40,064 nt of DNA from Bacteroidetes bacterium ADurb.Bin145 (GCA_002070505.1 MWDJ01000028.1:1-40064), one strand, 5' to 3'. Positions 7,567 to 17,217 are shown, counted from the first letter of the stretch. Notes: generated by a model not told the origin, from the letters alone. Numbers and translations are program-made.

Positions 7567-8706
7567 CTAAGAAATAAAGATATCATACAGAAGGTTTGCA
7601 GCTTCCCTGATACGTTTGTTGTAATCAGGATAATATAGTTTGCTCAGATCCCTTTCAGGATGGCACTTCAGAATTGCCGCCAGTGCTTCAAAGTCGTGTG
7701 GCTCAAAATAACAGCCATCCTTACCTAATTGTTCTTTATTTACTTTCAGACCGGAAGCAATTACCGGGACCTGCAATGATACAGCATCCTCAATTACTGT
7801 GCTCCAGCCCTCAAAAAGACTGGGCTGAATGACAGCCTGTGAATGGCGCATAATGGCAAGCTGATCATTTCTTGGAATAACTCCAAGGATGTTAACCTGG
7901 CGGTGCAGATCATTGTCTTCGATCAGGTGATGGATTTCCCCAAGGTATGGAGAATCCTGGGCAGAAGGAAGTTTCCCGGTAAATGCGAGATTCAGATTAA
8001 ATCCCTCCTCTTTCAGCTTTGCTACAGCCTGAAGCACGACTTTGTGGTTCTTATGCTTATGGAATTGATTTGAAACCAGGAAATATTTTTCCGGAAGGTT
8101 ATACTTCAACCTCAGATCATTAATATTAACGCCTTCCGTATTTTCAATTACCGATACGAAGTGATAAATGTAGACCCTCATATCATCCCTTATCTTGTAG
8201 AACTGGCGGAAATCATCAAACACGTCCTGACTTGATAAAACAAGATGTCCGCAGTTCTTCAGGATATTCTTTATCCGCAATTCTCTTCCCCTGTTCTGCA
8301 TTGGTGTGAAGAATTCAGGATAATAACGGTGCTGCAGATCAGCCCACCAGGAAATGAGCTTCACATTTGTCCTAGTTTTAACAGGAAAATCATGAAGCGG
8401 GAATACTGCATCCAGCTCATAACTATTAAGCATATTATCCACAAATAAATTCTTCCGTGTAAGCAATGACAAAAGAGTCCCCTTGATTACCGAGGGGTAC
8501 GACCATTCTATCAAATTTAGGTACGGGTAATTAAACTCATTCAGAAACCTTTTCAGTTCAGGCCTGTAGAAAACGAATATCTCCGGCTTCTTTTCTTCTT
8601 CAAGATGATTTAAGATTTTGACCAGGTTAATAATGTAAATTATCCCTCCCATCCATTGTGAGCTGAAATAAAATAGTATCCCAATCCTTGCTCTGTTCAA
8701 TTTCAT
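7567..8706 (-). CDS. Glycosyltransferase family 4
   Basis: 379 residues from the ATG at 8706, which avoids overlap with the epimerase gene upstream. The C-terminal GT-B domain shows KNHKVVLQA, GKLPSAQDSPY, LGVIPRNDQL and IQPSLFEGWSTVIEDA. In the last segment the usual second Glu of the EX7E motif is shifted: an E then D occupies the place. A 62-nt gap separates it from the next GT4. The acceptor and donor are not predictable. Confidence 0.85.
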   Translation of the reverse strand: MKLNRARIGILFYFSSQWMGGIIYIINLVKILNHLEEEKKPEIFVFYRPELKRFLNEFNYPYLNLIEWSYPSVIKGTLLSLLTRKNLFVDNMLNSYELDAVFPLHDFPVKTRTNVKLISWWADLQHRYYPEFFTPMQNRGRELRIKNILKNCGHLVLSSQDVFDDFRQFYKIRDDMRVYIYHFVSVIENTEGVNINDLRLKYNLPEKYFLVSNQFHKHKNHKVVLQAVAKLKEEGFNLNLAFTGKLPSAQDSPYLGEIHHLIEDNDLHRQVNILGVIPRNDQLAIMRHSQAVIQPSLFEGWSTVIEDAVSLQVPVIASGLKVNKEQLGKDGCYFEPHDFEALAAILKCHPERDLSKLYYPDYNKRIREAANLLYDIFIS

Positions 8707-8725
8707 ATTATCAGATTTATTCGAT

Positions 8726-9643
8726 TTACCTGTTCCAGCTATCAATCATGTTTTTAATCCCGTCATCTATACTCCATAACGGATCCCAACCAGTCTGTCG
8801 TAGTTTCATTACATCAGCCAGCAAGTGTTCCCGTTCAACCTTACGCACACGTGCCGGGTCAACTTCAATCGTTATTTTCTCATTAAGCTGCCTTTCGAAT
8901 GCCTCAACTATTTCAACTACTGAATATTCAATACCTCTCCCGAGGTTATAGACCGAATATCCGGTATTACCAAGGCTAATAAGCTTAATAACAGCAGATG
9001 CCATATCATGTGTATGGATAAAGTCACGTTTTGGTGTAAGGTTTCCAAGCTTGATAGTTCTTAACCCGCTCCTTAGCTGCCGCTCAATTTCCGGTATCAG
9101 GTGCGGATTGGTTTCATTGGGGCCGAAAGCATTAAAAAAACGGCATACAATTGTATCAACCCCGGTATCCAGATGAAATTCCCTGCATAGATGCTCTCCT
9201 GTCAATTTGCTAAGCCCATATATATCGAGTGGTTTTACCCTGTGATCCTCTGATACCGATACATCACAAATGGGATACACAGCCGCGGTCGATGCAAAAA
9301 AGAACTTTTTAAGTGATGTAGCACTTTTTGCTGCATTGAGCACATTAATGGTACCCCTGATGTTTATATCCGAAGCTTCATAAGGATGCTGGTTACAATA
9401 TGGGATAAAATGAATGGCTGCCAGATGAATTAAAATACCTGGATTGACTCTTTTAACCAATTCTCCCAACTCTTCTCCATCCCGGATATCTGCCAGAAAA
9501 AAATGATCATCATCTATGTCAATAAAGTCACGATTCCCAAAAGATAAATTGTCGAGGACAAAGACTTCATAGCCCTCTTTTGCCAGGGCAGGCACTACCG
9601 CCGATCCAATAAAACCGGCTCCTCCTGTAACTAAGGCTTTCAT
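8726..9643 (-). CDS. NAD-dependent epimerase/dehydratase (UDP-glucose 4-epimerase-like)
   Basis: 305 residues of an extended SDR. The NAD-binding loop TGGAGFIGS is at 6-14, DNLSFG at 31-36, HLAA at 73-76, the catalytic Ser/Thr region FASTAAVYP at 116-124 and Tyr142/Lys146 in YGLSK. The overall pattern fits GalE-like 4-epimerases, which would supply UDP-Gal, UDP-GalNAc or a uronic acid form. Decarboxylase or dehydratase activity is possible since these subfamilies are not separated by the visible motifs. It lies between two GT4 genes, which suggests it feeds one of them. Confidence 0.85.
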   Translation of the reverse strand: MKALVTGGAGFIGSAVVPALAKEGYEVFVLDNLSFGNRDFIDIDDDHFFLADIRDGEELGELVKRVNPGILIHLAAIHFIPYCNQHPYEASDINIRGTINVLNAAKSATSLKKFFFASTAAVYPICDVSVSEDHRVKPLDIYGLSKLTGEHLCREFHLDTGVDTIVCRFFNAFGPNETNPHLIPEIERQLRSGLRTIKLGNLTPKRDFIHTHDMASAVIKLISLGNTGYSVYNLGRGIEYSVVEIVEAFERQLNEKITIEVDPARVRKVEREHLLADVMKLRQTGWDPLWSIDDGIKNMIDSWNR

Positions 9644-9663
9644 AGAAATAGATTTTTTATGGT

Positions 9664-10746
9664 TTAACTTAATATGAATTTCAGATATTTCTCTCCAATT
9701 TCATTCACTGAAAAATCCTTGATTGCTGATCCTGCGTTAGATCCCATCGATCTTCTCAAATCTTCATTAATCATAAGTGTTTTTAATTTCTCCCGAAACT
9801 CATTATAATCATTTAATGGGATGAGATAGCCATTCTCGCCGTCTCTGATCATCTCAGAGGGGCCTGCCACACAATCAAAAGCAACCACTGGTAACCCTGC
9901 AGACATTGCTTCCCCTATAACGTTCGGAAATCCTTCAGATGTTGATGTAAATGCAAATATTTTGCTTCTTTGGTAATATGAATCGACATCTGAAACTTTT
10001 CCGGTAAGGATTACCCGATCTCCGGCATTTCGATCATCAATAATGGCCTGCAATTTCCCGGAATTTTTCTGTTTAAGATGATCATAACCGACCAGGAAAA
10101 GCTGCCATCCGGGAATATTGAGGTCAAGAAAGAGATTTATAAGTCTGTCCTGGTTCTTTGTGTTTACAAACCTTCCAACCATCAATACAATATTCTCTCT
10201 TCGATTATCAGGGAACGGCGAAATACTTCTGACAGGGTTGCCAATCACCATTATATTCCTGTGTTTAAATAACATGGAATATAAATCTCCGGCGATTTGG
10301 GTCTGGGCTATTATACCACTTGCACCCGGATATAGGATTTTTCTTAAAGCAGAGTGCAGAAGTCCAAAGTTTTTGGCAGGGCTGCAACGGTCTGATATAA
10401 AAACCGGATATCTCAGTCCAATCAGTGATAGAAGCACAAAACTATTCCAATACTCGCCAAAACTCAGAATTGAATGTGGTTTAAGCTTCCTGACCGTTTT
10501 TCGCAAAAAAAATGCAGTCAGTAAAGAATATAAGAATCGCCAATTGTCTTTGAATTCAAAATCCGGAATGTGTACAGTCAGGTTGCCGGGAATAGAGTAG
10601 AATAGCTCTCTTTTATTATCATACAAGATTATATGCAATTCCAGTTCTTCCTTTATCGAAAAATATCCGGCCAGTTCAGCCATGACACGCTCCATCCCGC
10701 CGGCCTGCAGGGATGGTATGACAAGACATAGTATCTGTTTAGCCAT
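9664..10746 (-). CDS. Glycosyltransferase family 4
   Basis: 360 residues from the ATG at 10746; the longer alternative would begin with TTG. The N-terminal acceptor domain has SLQAGGMERVMAEL, a glycine-rich loop typical of GT4. The C-terminal donor domain has MVGRFVNTKNQDRLI and the EX7E motif (TSEGFPNVIGEAMSAG). It is a cytoplasmic-face sugar transferase; GalNAc/Gal transferases such as PglH and PglJ share this layout. It lies 23 nt from the ATP-grasp gene. Confidence 0.9.
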   Translation of the reverse strand: MAKQILCLVIPSLQAGGMERVMAELAGYFSIKEELELHIILYDNKRELFYSIPGNLTVHIPDFEFKDNWRFLYSLLTAFFLRKTVRKLKPHSILSFGEYWNSFVLLSLIGLRYPVFISDRCSPAKNFGLLHSALRKILYPGASGIIAQTQIAGDLYSMLFKHRNIMVIGNPVRSISPFPDNRRENIVLMVGRFVNTKNQDRLINLFLDLNIPGWQLFLVGYDHLKQKNSGKLQAIIDDRNAGDRVILTGKVSDVDSYYQRSKIFAFTSTSEGFPNVIGEAMSAGLPVVAFDCVAGPSEMIRDGENGYLIPLNDYNEFREKLKTLMINEDLRRSMGSNAGSAIKDFSVNEIGEKYLKFILS

Positions 10747-10769
10747 TGAATGAGCAGGCAATTCTATTA

Positions 10770-11801
10770 TTATTTATCCAGGGTGTTTTCGTTTATGCTC
10801 AAAATCAGGTTGTCAACCATCCAACCATACGGATCAAATTTACCTTCATGCCACTCCAGATCCCTGTCCCAATATCCAGTACAGGGATCGTAAACCTCTT
10901 TAATAAAGCCAAAACTAACTTCGAGGACATATATACGGTTTCCTGCGTAAACGAAGTCGAATGCAGCACTCTGTGTATTCAGTTTTTCGGCCATTTCAAA
11001 TGCAAGTCCTACTGTTGATTCACTGAAATGCTTCTTCTCATAAAGAATCATTCCACTGCCTGAAGCCCTGAAGTCATCTTTCCGGACCATGCGCTTTATT
11101 GCAAATGCCCTGTCACCCACCACCACTATGCGTATATCAAATTCATTACCGGGTATGTAATCCTGAAAATAAATATATCCCCTCTCACGGCCCCTTACCC
11201 TGGCGTACGGAGGAGGAATCACAAATCGGACAAATCCCTCCAGGATATCCTGTAAATCAGTTTTCCCAAGCCTGAACATCCGCCATCGTTCTTTGAGATT
11301 TCCAAGTGCATAATACCCAAGGAATCCTCTGCCAAACGCCTTTCGGACCATTCTGCCTGCTTCTGCTCGGGTCCTTACCATCCTGACATTCTGCGATCCT
11401 CCGCCGCCTCTCAGCTTAAATATTTTAGGAAATTCGGCACCGGAAACCCATTTCAGAGCCTCCTTCTTTTCATAGAAAACATAAGTTGGCGGGATAGGAG
11501 CATTTATGCTTTCAAGAAGGTACTTCTGCCCAACCTTATCATCAAAGTGCCAGGCAGTCTGGAAATCCGGGAAAACCTTTTTGCCGGAAATAATCAATGA
11601 ATAGATAAGCTGTTTCGCAAAAACAATCTCATGATGGTTGTTCTGATTAATATGCCACATTAAACCATCACAGTCATCCAACTGTTTTATGATATCGTTC
11701 CTGTAGCAATTAACCTCCTTCCATGGTATACCGTTTGACTTACAATACGATATCCATCTTTCACTAAAAGATGATTCTTTGTGATGTATCCCGATTTTCA
11801 T
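10770..11801 (-). CDS. ATP-grasp ligase, RimK-like
   Basis: 343 residues. After a ~95-residue N-terminal domain come ATP-grasp features: DKVGQKYLL (88-96), a Lys at 129 in FPKIFKL, the glycine-rich loop RGGGGSQNV (131-139), QDYIPGNEFDIRI (213-225), RASGSG (245-250) and the metal-binding pair Asp282/Glu294 (FDFVYAG, VLEVSFGF). The usual Asn two residues after the last Glu is Ser296. Such enzymes couple ATP to joining a carboxylate with an amine. Placed 3 nt after the asparagine synthetase gene, it could attach an amino acid to a sugar carboxyl or amine. No known specificity was recognised. Confidence 0.8.
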   Translation of the reverse strand: MKIGIHHKESSFSERWISYCKSNGIPWKEVNCYRNDIIKQLDDCDGLMWHINQNNHHEIVFAKQLIYSLIISGKKVFPDFQTAWHFDDKVGQKYLLESINAPIPPTYVFYEKKEALKWVSGAEFPKIFKLRGGGGSQNVRMVRTRAEAGRMVRKAFGRGFLGYYALGNLKERWRMFRLGKTDLQDILEGFVRFVIPPPYARVRGRERGYIYFQDYIPGNEFDIRIVVVGDRAFAIKRMVRKDDFRASGSGMILYEKKHFSESTVGLAFEMAEKLNTQSAAFDFVYAGNRIYVLEVSFGFIKEVYDPCTGYWDRDLEWHEGKFDPYGWMVDNLILSINENTLDK

Positions 11802-11804
11802 GAC

Positions 11805-13709
11805 CTATTTTAAATAAACGGAAGCCCAGATTTCAAAGGATATTATTACCCATAATGCCAGCAATTCCTGGTAACCTAAGCTTCCAATATTCTCAACCCA
11901 GGAGGATGCCAGCTTATGATCGAACAATCCCCTTCCCCGTATTCCGGGAATTATTTTATCATTCACGTATTCCGTAAACCTTTTATCAGAAAGAAAGTCT
12001 TTCATGGGAATCCCAAAGCCCATTTTTTTCCTGAAGGCAAATTCATTCCCAAAAACTGAGGCAGCGATTTTCTTGAGCATGTATTTTTCGCTATCCTTAC
12101 CTTCAGCAATCGTTTTCACTAAAAGATACTCCAAAGGAATTGAAAACGAGAAGCTGAACAGTTCATTATCAAGGAAAGGCACCCGGTTTTCAATTGAATG
12201 TGCCATAGACATTTTATCCTGCCTGATAAGCAGATCAGGAAGATAGCTTAATATCTCATATTTCACCTGCCTGTCAAAAAGTGTTCCGGATAAAGAACTG
12301 TACATCGACAGCCTGCCTTGGGTTGCATTTTGGAAAGAAAACCCGGATTTTAGACGTTTCGCAGTTGCCGGATGCATGTATGAGGTGGCCATAATTGCCC
12401 TGTAATGAGGATCAAGATATCTCAGAATTCCTACGGGTTGCCTTAGATTTATAAACAGCTCATCAAGGATCTTTTTTCTATTATAGGGGTACTGAATATT
12501 ATAGAACCTTTCATAACCACCGAAAATCTCATCAGCGCCTTCCCCGCTTAATAAAACAGTCACATATTGTCTGGCACATTGAGAAAGTTTGTAAATGCCT
12601 AAAGTATTGGGGTGATTGATAGGAGACTCAAGATGCCATGTAGCCCTTTCTATATTGTCAATGAAGTAATCTGAGTCAAGAAGGAACTTATGGGACGCTA
12701 TTCCAATTACATCGCTGACACGATCAATATACTTTTCTTCATTAAAACTATTGTTTTCCAAGACTATGGAAACGGACTCAAAATTTCCTTTGGAGCTGTT
12801 AATATTTGCCAGCCAGGTAACGAGCGATGAGTCTATACCCCCCGAAAGCTGACACCCCAGCTTTACATCACTCATAAGTTGCCTGCGAACGCTTTGTCCT
12901 AGCCACTTTTCAAGGTCTTTTGAATACTCTTCCAGACTTGCACAGACATCAATCTGTCTGGAGAAACTGTCAATATTGAAGTATTGCTTTGCGGAGACGC
13001 CGCCAGATAAGGTATATTCAAGATAGTAACCTGGCCTAAGTGCCTCTATTTTTGTAAATAAAGTGCCATTAAGATTATTCCGGAAAATCAGATACTCATC
13101 CAATTTATCAGTATCAAGGCGGAATTCGAATCCATCTATATATTTAAAACTTTTAATTTCCGATGAAAACCCCAAGATCCCGTTATGAACCAAGTAATAC
13201 ATAGGTTTAATGCCGAATCTATCACGGGCAATAAGAAGCTTTCTTAGGTTCAGATCAATTATTACAATTGCAAACATCCCGTTAAGACGGAGGAGCATCT
13301 CGTCAAAACCATAACGGAGGTATAATGCGAGCACTATTTCAGTATCTGTTGTACTTTTAAACCTGTAACCCCAGCTCTTAAGTTCATCTGTGTAATCAAA
13401 GGCATTGTATATCTCTCCGTTAAGTGCCAAAATGACTTTGCCATCCGGACTTGCCATTGGCTGATGACCATTTAACGAAAGGTCCAGTATACTTAGACGG
13501 TTAAATCCGAGCACACCTTCGAAGTTATTTAATTCATAAACCGGTTCATTTGTATCCAGCTCTGCCGACTCTCCATGTTTCAGGCTAAAAGCTCGTATTC
13601 CTGAATCATCCGGCCCCCTGTGCCGTTGCACCTGCAGCATTTTAATAATGGTGCCTGTATCAGCTATGGGCTGTTGCCCTAAATGATAATATCCTGTAAT
13701 TCCGCACAT
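11805..13709 (-). CDS. asnB: Glutamine-hydrolysing asparagine synthetase-like amidotransferase
   Basis: 634 residues, the length of AsnB-type proteins. Cys2 (MCGITGYYH) is the glutaminase nucleophile after Met removal; RHRGPDDSG (29-37), RLSILD (71-76) and NGEIYN (97-102) complete the Ntn domain. The synthetase domain carries the PP-loop SGGIDSS (289-295). In polysaccharide clusters this family usually amidates a uronic acid carboxyl (WbpS-like) rather than making asparagine. It is preceded by a 72-nt gap after CapA and followed directly by the ATP-grasp gene. Both the ammonia-producing and adenylating sites look intact. Confidence 0.92.
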   Translation of the reverse strand: MCGITGYYHLGQQPIADTGTIIKMLQVQRHRGPDDSGIRAFSLKHGESAELDTNEPVYELNNFEGVLGFNRLSILDLSLNGHQPMASPDGKVILALNGEIYNAFDYTDELKSWGYRFKSTTDTEIVLALYLRYGFDEMLLRLNGMFAIVIIDLNLRKLLIARDRFGIKPMYYLVHNGILGFSSEIKSFKYIDGFEFRLDTDKLDEYLIFRNNLNGTLFTKIEALRPGYYLEYTLSGGVSAKQYFNIDSFSRQIDVCASLEEYSKDLEKWLGQSVRRQLMSDVKLGCQLSGGIDSSLVTWLANINSSKGNFESVSIVLENNSFNEEKYIDRVSDVIGIASHKFLLDSDYFIDNIERATWHLESPINHPNTLGIYKLSQCARQYVTVLLSGEGADEIFGGYERFYNIQYPYNRKKILDELFINLRQPVGILRYLDPHYRAIMATSYMHPATAKRLKSGFSFQNATQGRLSMYSSLSGTLFDRQVKYEILSYLPDLLIRQDKMSMAHSIENRVPFLDNELFSFSFSIPLEYLLVKTIAEGKDSEKYMLKKIAASVFGNEFAFRKKMGFGIPMKDFLSDKRFTEYVNDKIIPGIRGRGLFDHKLASSWVENIGSLGYQELLALWVIISFEIWASVYLK

Positions 13710-13781
13710 GCTTTTCAGTGAATTGAAAGACTCCGCCGGCGCTACTTTAAATGACCGGGAATAAATGTTATATAAATCAGA

Positions 13782-14918
13782 TTATTCGTACCTGCGAAGA
13801 AGGGCAGTCAGCACCTCCCTGTGAGATTCGCAGCGTATAAGGTTCAGAAGAAGTAATCTTTTCCTTTTTGACATCAACTTCGGAAGTAATCCCCTGCTTC
13901 TCAGGGCGGTGTGATACTTTCCAAAATAAGGTTCAATATATGCGTCATACATAGATGAGACCGAATCACAGTAAGCCTTGAATGAACTTTCCAGCAATGA
14001 ATCATCCCCTATGATAGAATTCAGTCTCTCTATCTCCTCAGAAAACAATCTCATTTCACTCTCATTCAATTGAAAAACACCAGGTTCCTTCCCGCTCTGT
14101 TTAAGTGGTATTATATCAAAGTCTACAGAATCAGACAACCGAAGACGAACAACATAACCCCTGTACCAGGAGAGCTCTTCTTTGCCCGGCCAATCATAAA
14201 TAAAGTTTCCTAAGCCAAAAAAGACAGGTTTTGAATTATATACCTCATAACCTGAGAATGCATGGGAATGATTTGCCAGCACTGCATCTGCCCCGCAATC
14301 GACCAGAAATCTGTACAAGGCTTTTGTCCTTGGTGACGGGAGTGAATAATATTCATTACCAGCATGAATAATTACTATGATATAATCAACTTCCTTCCTG
14401 ATTCTGGCGATCGAATTATGGAGTTCAATTGTGTCAATTGAATTGCACTTGTAGGAATTATCAGGGGCAGTTACAAACTCATCATCAGCGCAGTTTAAAA
14501 CTGCCAATCTTCGGCCATTAATAGTTGTAAAGTAAGGTTCAGAAGCTTCCCGGGAGGATTTGCCAACTCCAACGATAGAAATATTCTTAGACCTGCACAG
14601 GTCAATTGTGTCGATCAGACCAGCAGAACCATAGTCCATAATATGATTATTTGCCAGGGTCACAAGGTTGATTCCTGCATATGAAAGAAGATTTATACAA
14701 TCAGGATGAGCTTTTTGATGAGGGCCTATTTTTTTTCTTGATGCTTCTGAGCTGGTGAGCGGACACTCAAGATCTGTAATATTCAGATCACTATCCCTCA
14801 TAATATCAGTGAAATCATTGAGTATTTCCCCGTAATTCCCACCAGATACAAGTTGTTCAATTCGGTTTATCGGACATAGATCGCCTGTAACCAGTATCCT
14901 TATCGGAGCTTCATTCAT
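13782..14918 (-). CDS. capA: CapA/PgsA-like metallophosphatase-fold protein
   Basis: 378 residues. The order of motifs is that of CapA proteins (calcineurin-like fold): GDLCP with Asp13, DLECPLT with Glu51, ANNHIMDYG with Asn91/His92/Asp95, IIHAGNEYY with His185, NHSHAFSGYE with His217/His219 and GLGNFIYDW. Family members take part in poly-gamma-glutamate capsule synthesis in Bacillus and occur in many other capsule loci with unknown substrates. No signal peptide or membrane anchor is seen at the N-terminus, unlike PgsA, so a cytoplasmic site is suggested. Its neighbours AsnB and ATP-grasp also act on carboxylates or amides. Confidence 0.9.
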   Translation of the reverse strand: MNEAPIRILVTGDLCPINRIEQLVSGGNYGEILNDFTDIMRDSDLNITDLECPLTSSEASRKKIGPHQKAHPDCINLLSYAGINLVTLANNHIMDYGSAGLIDTIDLCRSKNISIVGVGKSSREASEPYFTTINGRRLAVLNCADDEFVTAPDNSYKCNSIDTIELHNSIARIRKEVDYIIVIIHAGNEYYSLPSPRTKALYRFLVDCGADAVLANHSHAFSGYEVYNSKPVFFGLGNFIYDWPGKEELSWYRGYVVRLRLSDSVDFDIIPLKQSGKEPGVFQLNESEMRLFSEEIERLNSIIGDDSLLESSFKAYCDSVSSMYDAYIEPYFGKYHTALRSRGLLPKLMSKRKRLLLLNLIRCESHREVLTALLRRYE

Positions 14919-14963
14919 AAAATAATAGTTTTAGAAATATGAGAATAATTCCTTAATCAGCGA

Positions 14964-16082
14964 TTAAATATCTCTATCAGAGATCAGATCTCCCAGTTTA
15001 TCGGAAGTCATAAATTCCACATCAGGCCACTGCTTTAATATTCTTTGCAGGAGTTCTTTGAATAATCTCAGATTCACCTTTCTGTTTCCAGGGTCTAACT
15101 CTCCCATATAATTTATCCGGTGCGTACAGATAATAGCAGGTTTGTGCCAGGAAAAGGCTATATCAATCTTTTTCAAACAATCCCCGACAATATCACTCCT
15201 GGCTGATAATGCCGGCTCAAAGAAACAGTTCCTGATCAGGTATGTGAGTCCGCTTGTGCTTTTACCTCCCAGAAAATGATAACGTCTCCTGTAGTTGCCG
15301 AAAGATCCTTTAGGGACCAATTGAACAATCAGACCCTGAAGATATCTTATTCCATTCGCATACAGAACACTTTCCAGTTCACTGTCCCATGTATAACAGG
15401 GAGGGATGAATGACTTTGACCGATACCCGAATATTTCTTCAAACAGAGAGAGACCTTCAAAAAGGCTTACTTTCATGCCTGCTATCTCTTCACGTGTGGT
15501 AAAATCAAGGACTTCCATGAAGTTATAGTCTTCCTCCCCTGAAAAAGTAGTATTGTCAGAAAATGTAAACAATATCTCGGGTGTTTTTCTCCTGAGCGCA
15601 TTCATCCATCTTTCAACATTAACATGTTCACGTCCGTGAAACTGAGGATGAAAAATACCTCTTTCATATCCTTCCTTCCACAATGATTCAACCCTGTCAC
15701 GCCCGGGATATTGTTTCAGTGTATGAGTTACAACTTCATAATAATAATGCTGAAAATTGCTTTCTTCAATCTTTTTAAAATCAGGGTTCCCAACCACCAT
15801 ATTGGCGGTTATTACAGGATTATTCCCCATAAAGTCACGGCATGAACTCAGGACGTCGTAAATCTGAATGAGGTCTTCATTACTCTCTAAAGTATCAATT
15901 CTGTTATAATCGGAATTTGACAGGTTGAGGCCGCGGTCCAGAAATCTCTGATAAACATCTTTGGATGGCATCCTGATACTGCCCCAATCATCGCTCTCAA
16001 TAACAACAATCCTTCTTTTTGTACGCCAACCCGGAGAATTGATGAGATTATAATAGATCTTGGATTTTATTTCTTTAAACAT
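14964..16082 (-). CDS. Polysaccharide deacetylase-like (NodB-fold) protein, copy 1
   Basis: 372 residues. Motifs in order: WRTKRRIVVIESDDWGSIRMPS (19-40, Asp31/Asp32), HPQFHGREH (145-153), FIPPCYTWDSELES (about 235) and THRINYMG (about 322). These positions resemble the metal- and catalysis-related motifs of NodB/CE4 deacetylases (the DD, HxxH, RxPY and H motifs) in a diverged form. It overlaps its upstream paralogue by 8 nt, and the two share the motif order and most spacing. Likely substrates are N-acetyl groups of the polysaccharide or a precursor. No signal peptide is visible, so action on cytoplasmic lipid-linked intermediates is plausible. Confidence 0.75.
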   Translation of the reverse strand: MFKEIKSKIYYNLINSPGWRTKRRIVVIESDDWGSIRMPSKDVYQRFLDRGLNLSNSDYNRIDTLESNEDLIQIYDVLSSCRDFMGNNPVITANMVVGNPDFKKIEESNFQHYYYEVVTHTLKQYPGRDRVESLWKEGYERGIFHPQFHGREHVNVERWMNALRRKTPEILFTFSDNTTFSGEEDYNFMEVLDFTTREEIAGMKVSLFEGLSLFEEIFGYRSKSFIPPCYTWDSELESVLYANGIRYLQGLIVQLVPKGSFGNYRRRYHFLGGKSTSGLTYLIRNCFFEPALSARSDIVGDCLKKIDIAFSWHKPAIICTHRINYMGELDPGNRKVNLRLFKELLQRILKQWPDVEFMTSDKLGDLISDRDI

Positions 16083-17208
16083 CTGTTTTCCTATTTATCA
16101 ATTCTCCAAGTTCTGCAGAGGTGACAAACCTGGCATCAGGCCAGTTTCTCAGGATCCCCTTTAACAACCTTTGCAGTTGTGACAATCCGTTGGTCCGGTT
16201 TGAAAGATGAATAGCACCTATATAGTTTACACGATGAGAACTAATTATGGCCGGCTTTCTCCATCTGAATGCTGCTGAAATGTCCGACAGGCATGAACCG
16301 ACCCAGTCTTTACCGGGCTGACCTGGTTCAAAATAGCAGTTTCTGGTCAGGTAGGTAATCCCGGAGCTGCTTTTCTTCCCGAGCCAACGAAGCCGGGTTA
16401 CCTTTCTGCCTCCCGGAAGGGGTTCCAAATGAATCTTTGGGGTTGAGATGTATCTGATACCTTCATTATAACAAACTGACTCCAAAGCTGAGTTAAAAGG
16501 CCCGTTAGGAGGGACAAAACACAGGGATTTGTAACCGAATAATTCACTAAAGAGCCTTAGCCCGGATGAAATGACGGTGCTCTGGTACAGCAGATCCTCC
16601 TTATCCAAAACATCGAAAGCGGCCTGCAGCTCAGTGCCAACCCCGGGATCTCCGGCCGTTGAAATTCCCCACATATTGTTTTCGAATGCTGTAAGAATCT
16701 TTTTATTCCCCTTTTGAAGTGCTTTTAACCATACCCTTACATTAAGATGCTCCCTGCCATGAAACTGAGGAACAAAAAGTCTGTGACTGATTCCATCCTT
16801 CCACAGATCAAAGGATTTTTCACAACCGGGGTATCTCTGCAATGTTTTTGTAAATGGTTCGTAATGGAATTCCGTAAAGTTTAAATCCTGGATTTTCCTG
16901 AAATCGGGATTGGCAACCAGAGCAAAAGGCGTAAATACTGCAGGCCGGTCCGTTTTGTCCTTTACGGACTCAAGGACCCCAAACAAAGAGGCAAGGTCCT
17001 GCACGGTCGCAAGAGAATCATATTTATTGAACCGGTTTCCTTCATCAGAGAAAAGATCAATTCCGGATTTTGCAAGATTTTCAAAGGCTTCCTTCGAAGG
17101 CATCCTGATGCTGCCCCAGTCATCTGATTCAAAAACAATCAGTCTCTCTTTTGTTCTCCAGCCGGGAAGATTTGAAACATCTCTTTTTACAGTTGACAAG
17201 AATTCCAT
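16075..17208 (-). CDS. Polysaccharide deacetylase-like (NodB-fold) protein, copy 2
   Basis: 377 residues, paralogous along its whole length to the next gene downstream. Shared motifs: WRTKERLIVFESDDWGSIRM (17-36, Asp29/Asp30), FVPQFHGREHLN (145-156), FVPPNGPFNSALES and SHRVNYIG. Compared with the neighbour, the His at the start of the HPQFHGREH motif is Val146, and the Asp in the PP-loop motif (TWDSELES) is Asn (PFNSALES). It may therefore differ in metal binding or substrate. It lies 9 nt after the EpsG gene. No signal peptide is seen. Confidence 0.75.
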   Translation of the reverse strand: MEFLSTVKRDVSNLPGWRTKERLIVFESDDWGSIRMPSKEAFENLAKSGIDLFSDEGNRFNKYDSLATVQDLASLFGVLESVKDKTDRPAVFTPFALVANPDFRKIQDLNFTEFHYEPFTKTLQRYPGCEKSFDLWKDGISHRLFVPQFHGREHLNVRVWLKALQKGNKKILTAFENNMWGISTAGDPGVGTELQAAFDVLDKEDLLYQSTVISSGLRLFSELFGYKSLCFVPPNGPFNSALESVCYNEGIRYISTPKIHLEPLPGGRKVTRLRWLGKKSSSGITYLTRNCYFEPGQPGKDWVGSCLSDISAAFRWRKPAIISSHRVNYIGAIHLSNRTNGLSQLQRLLKGILRNWPDARFVTSAELGELINRKTDV

Positions 17209-17217
17209 AGGATCGCC

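Noticed and set aside
10118-10600. 160-codon open frame on the + strand within a GT4 gene.
   Set aside because: It lies wholly antisense to a well-supported glycosyltransferase with intact motifs and shows no family features.
11805-13709. Housekeeping asparagine synthesis as the role of the AsnB-like gene.
   Set aside because: It cannot be excluded chemically, but the position inside a polysaccharide operon next to an ATP-grasp ligase makes sugar amidation more likely.
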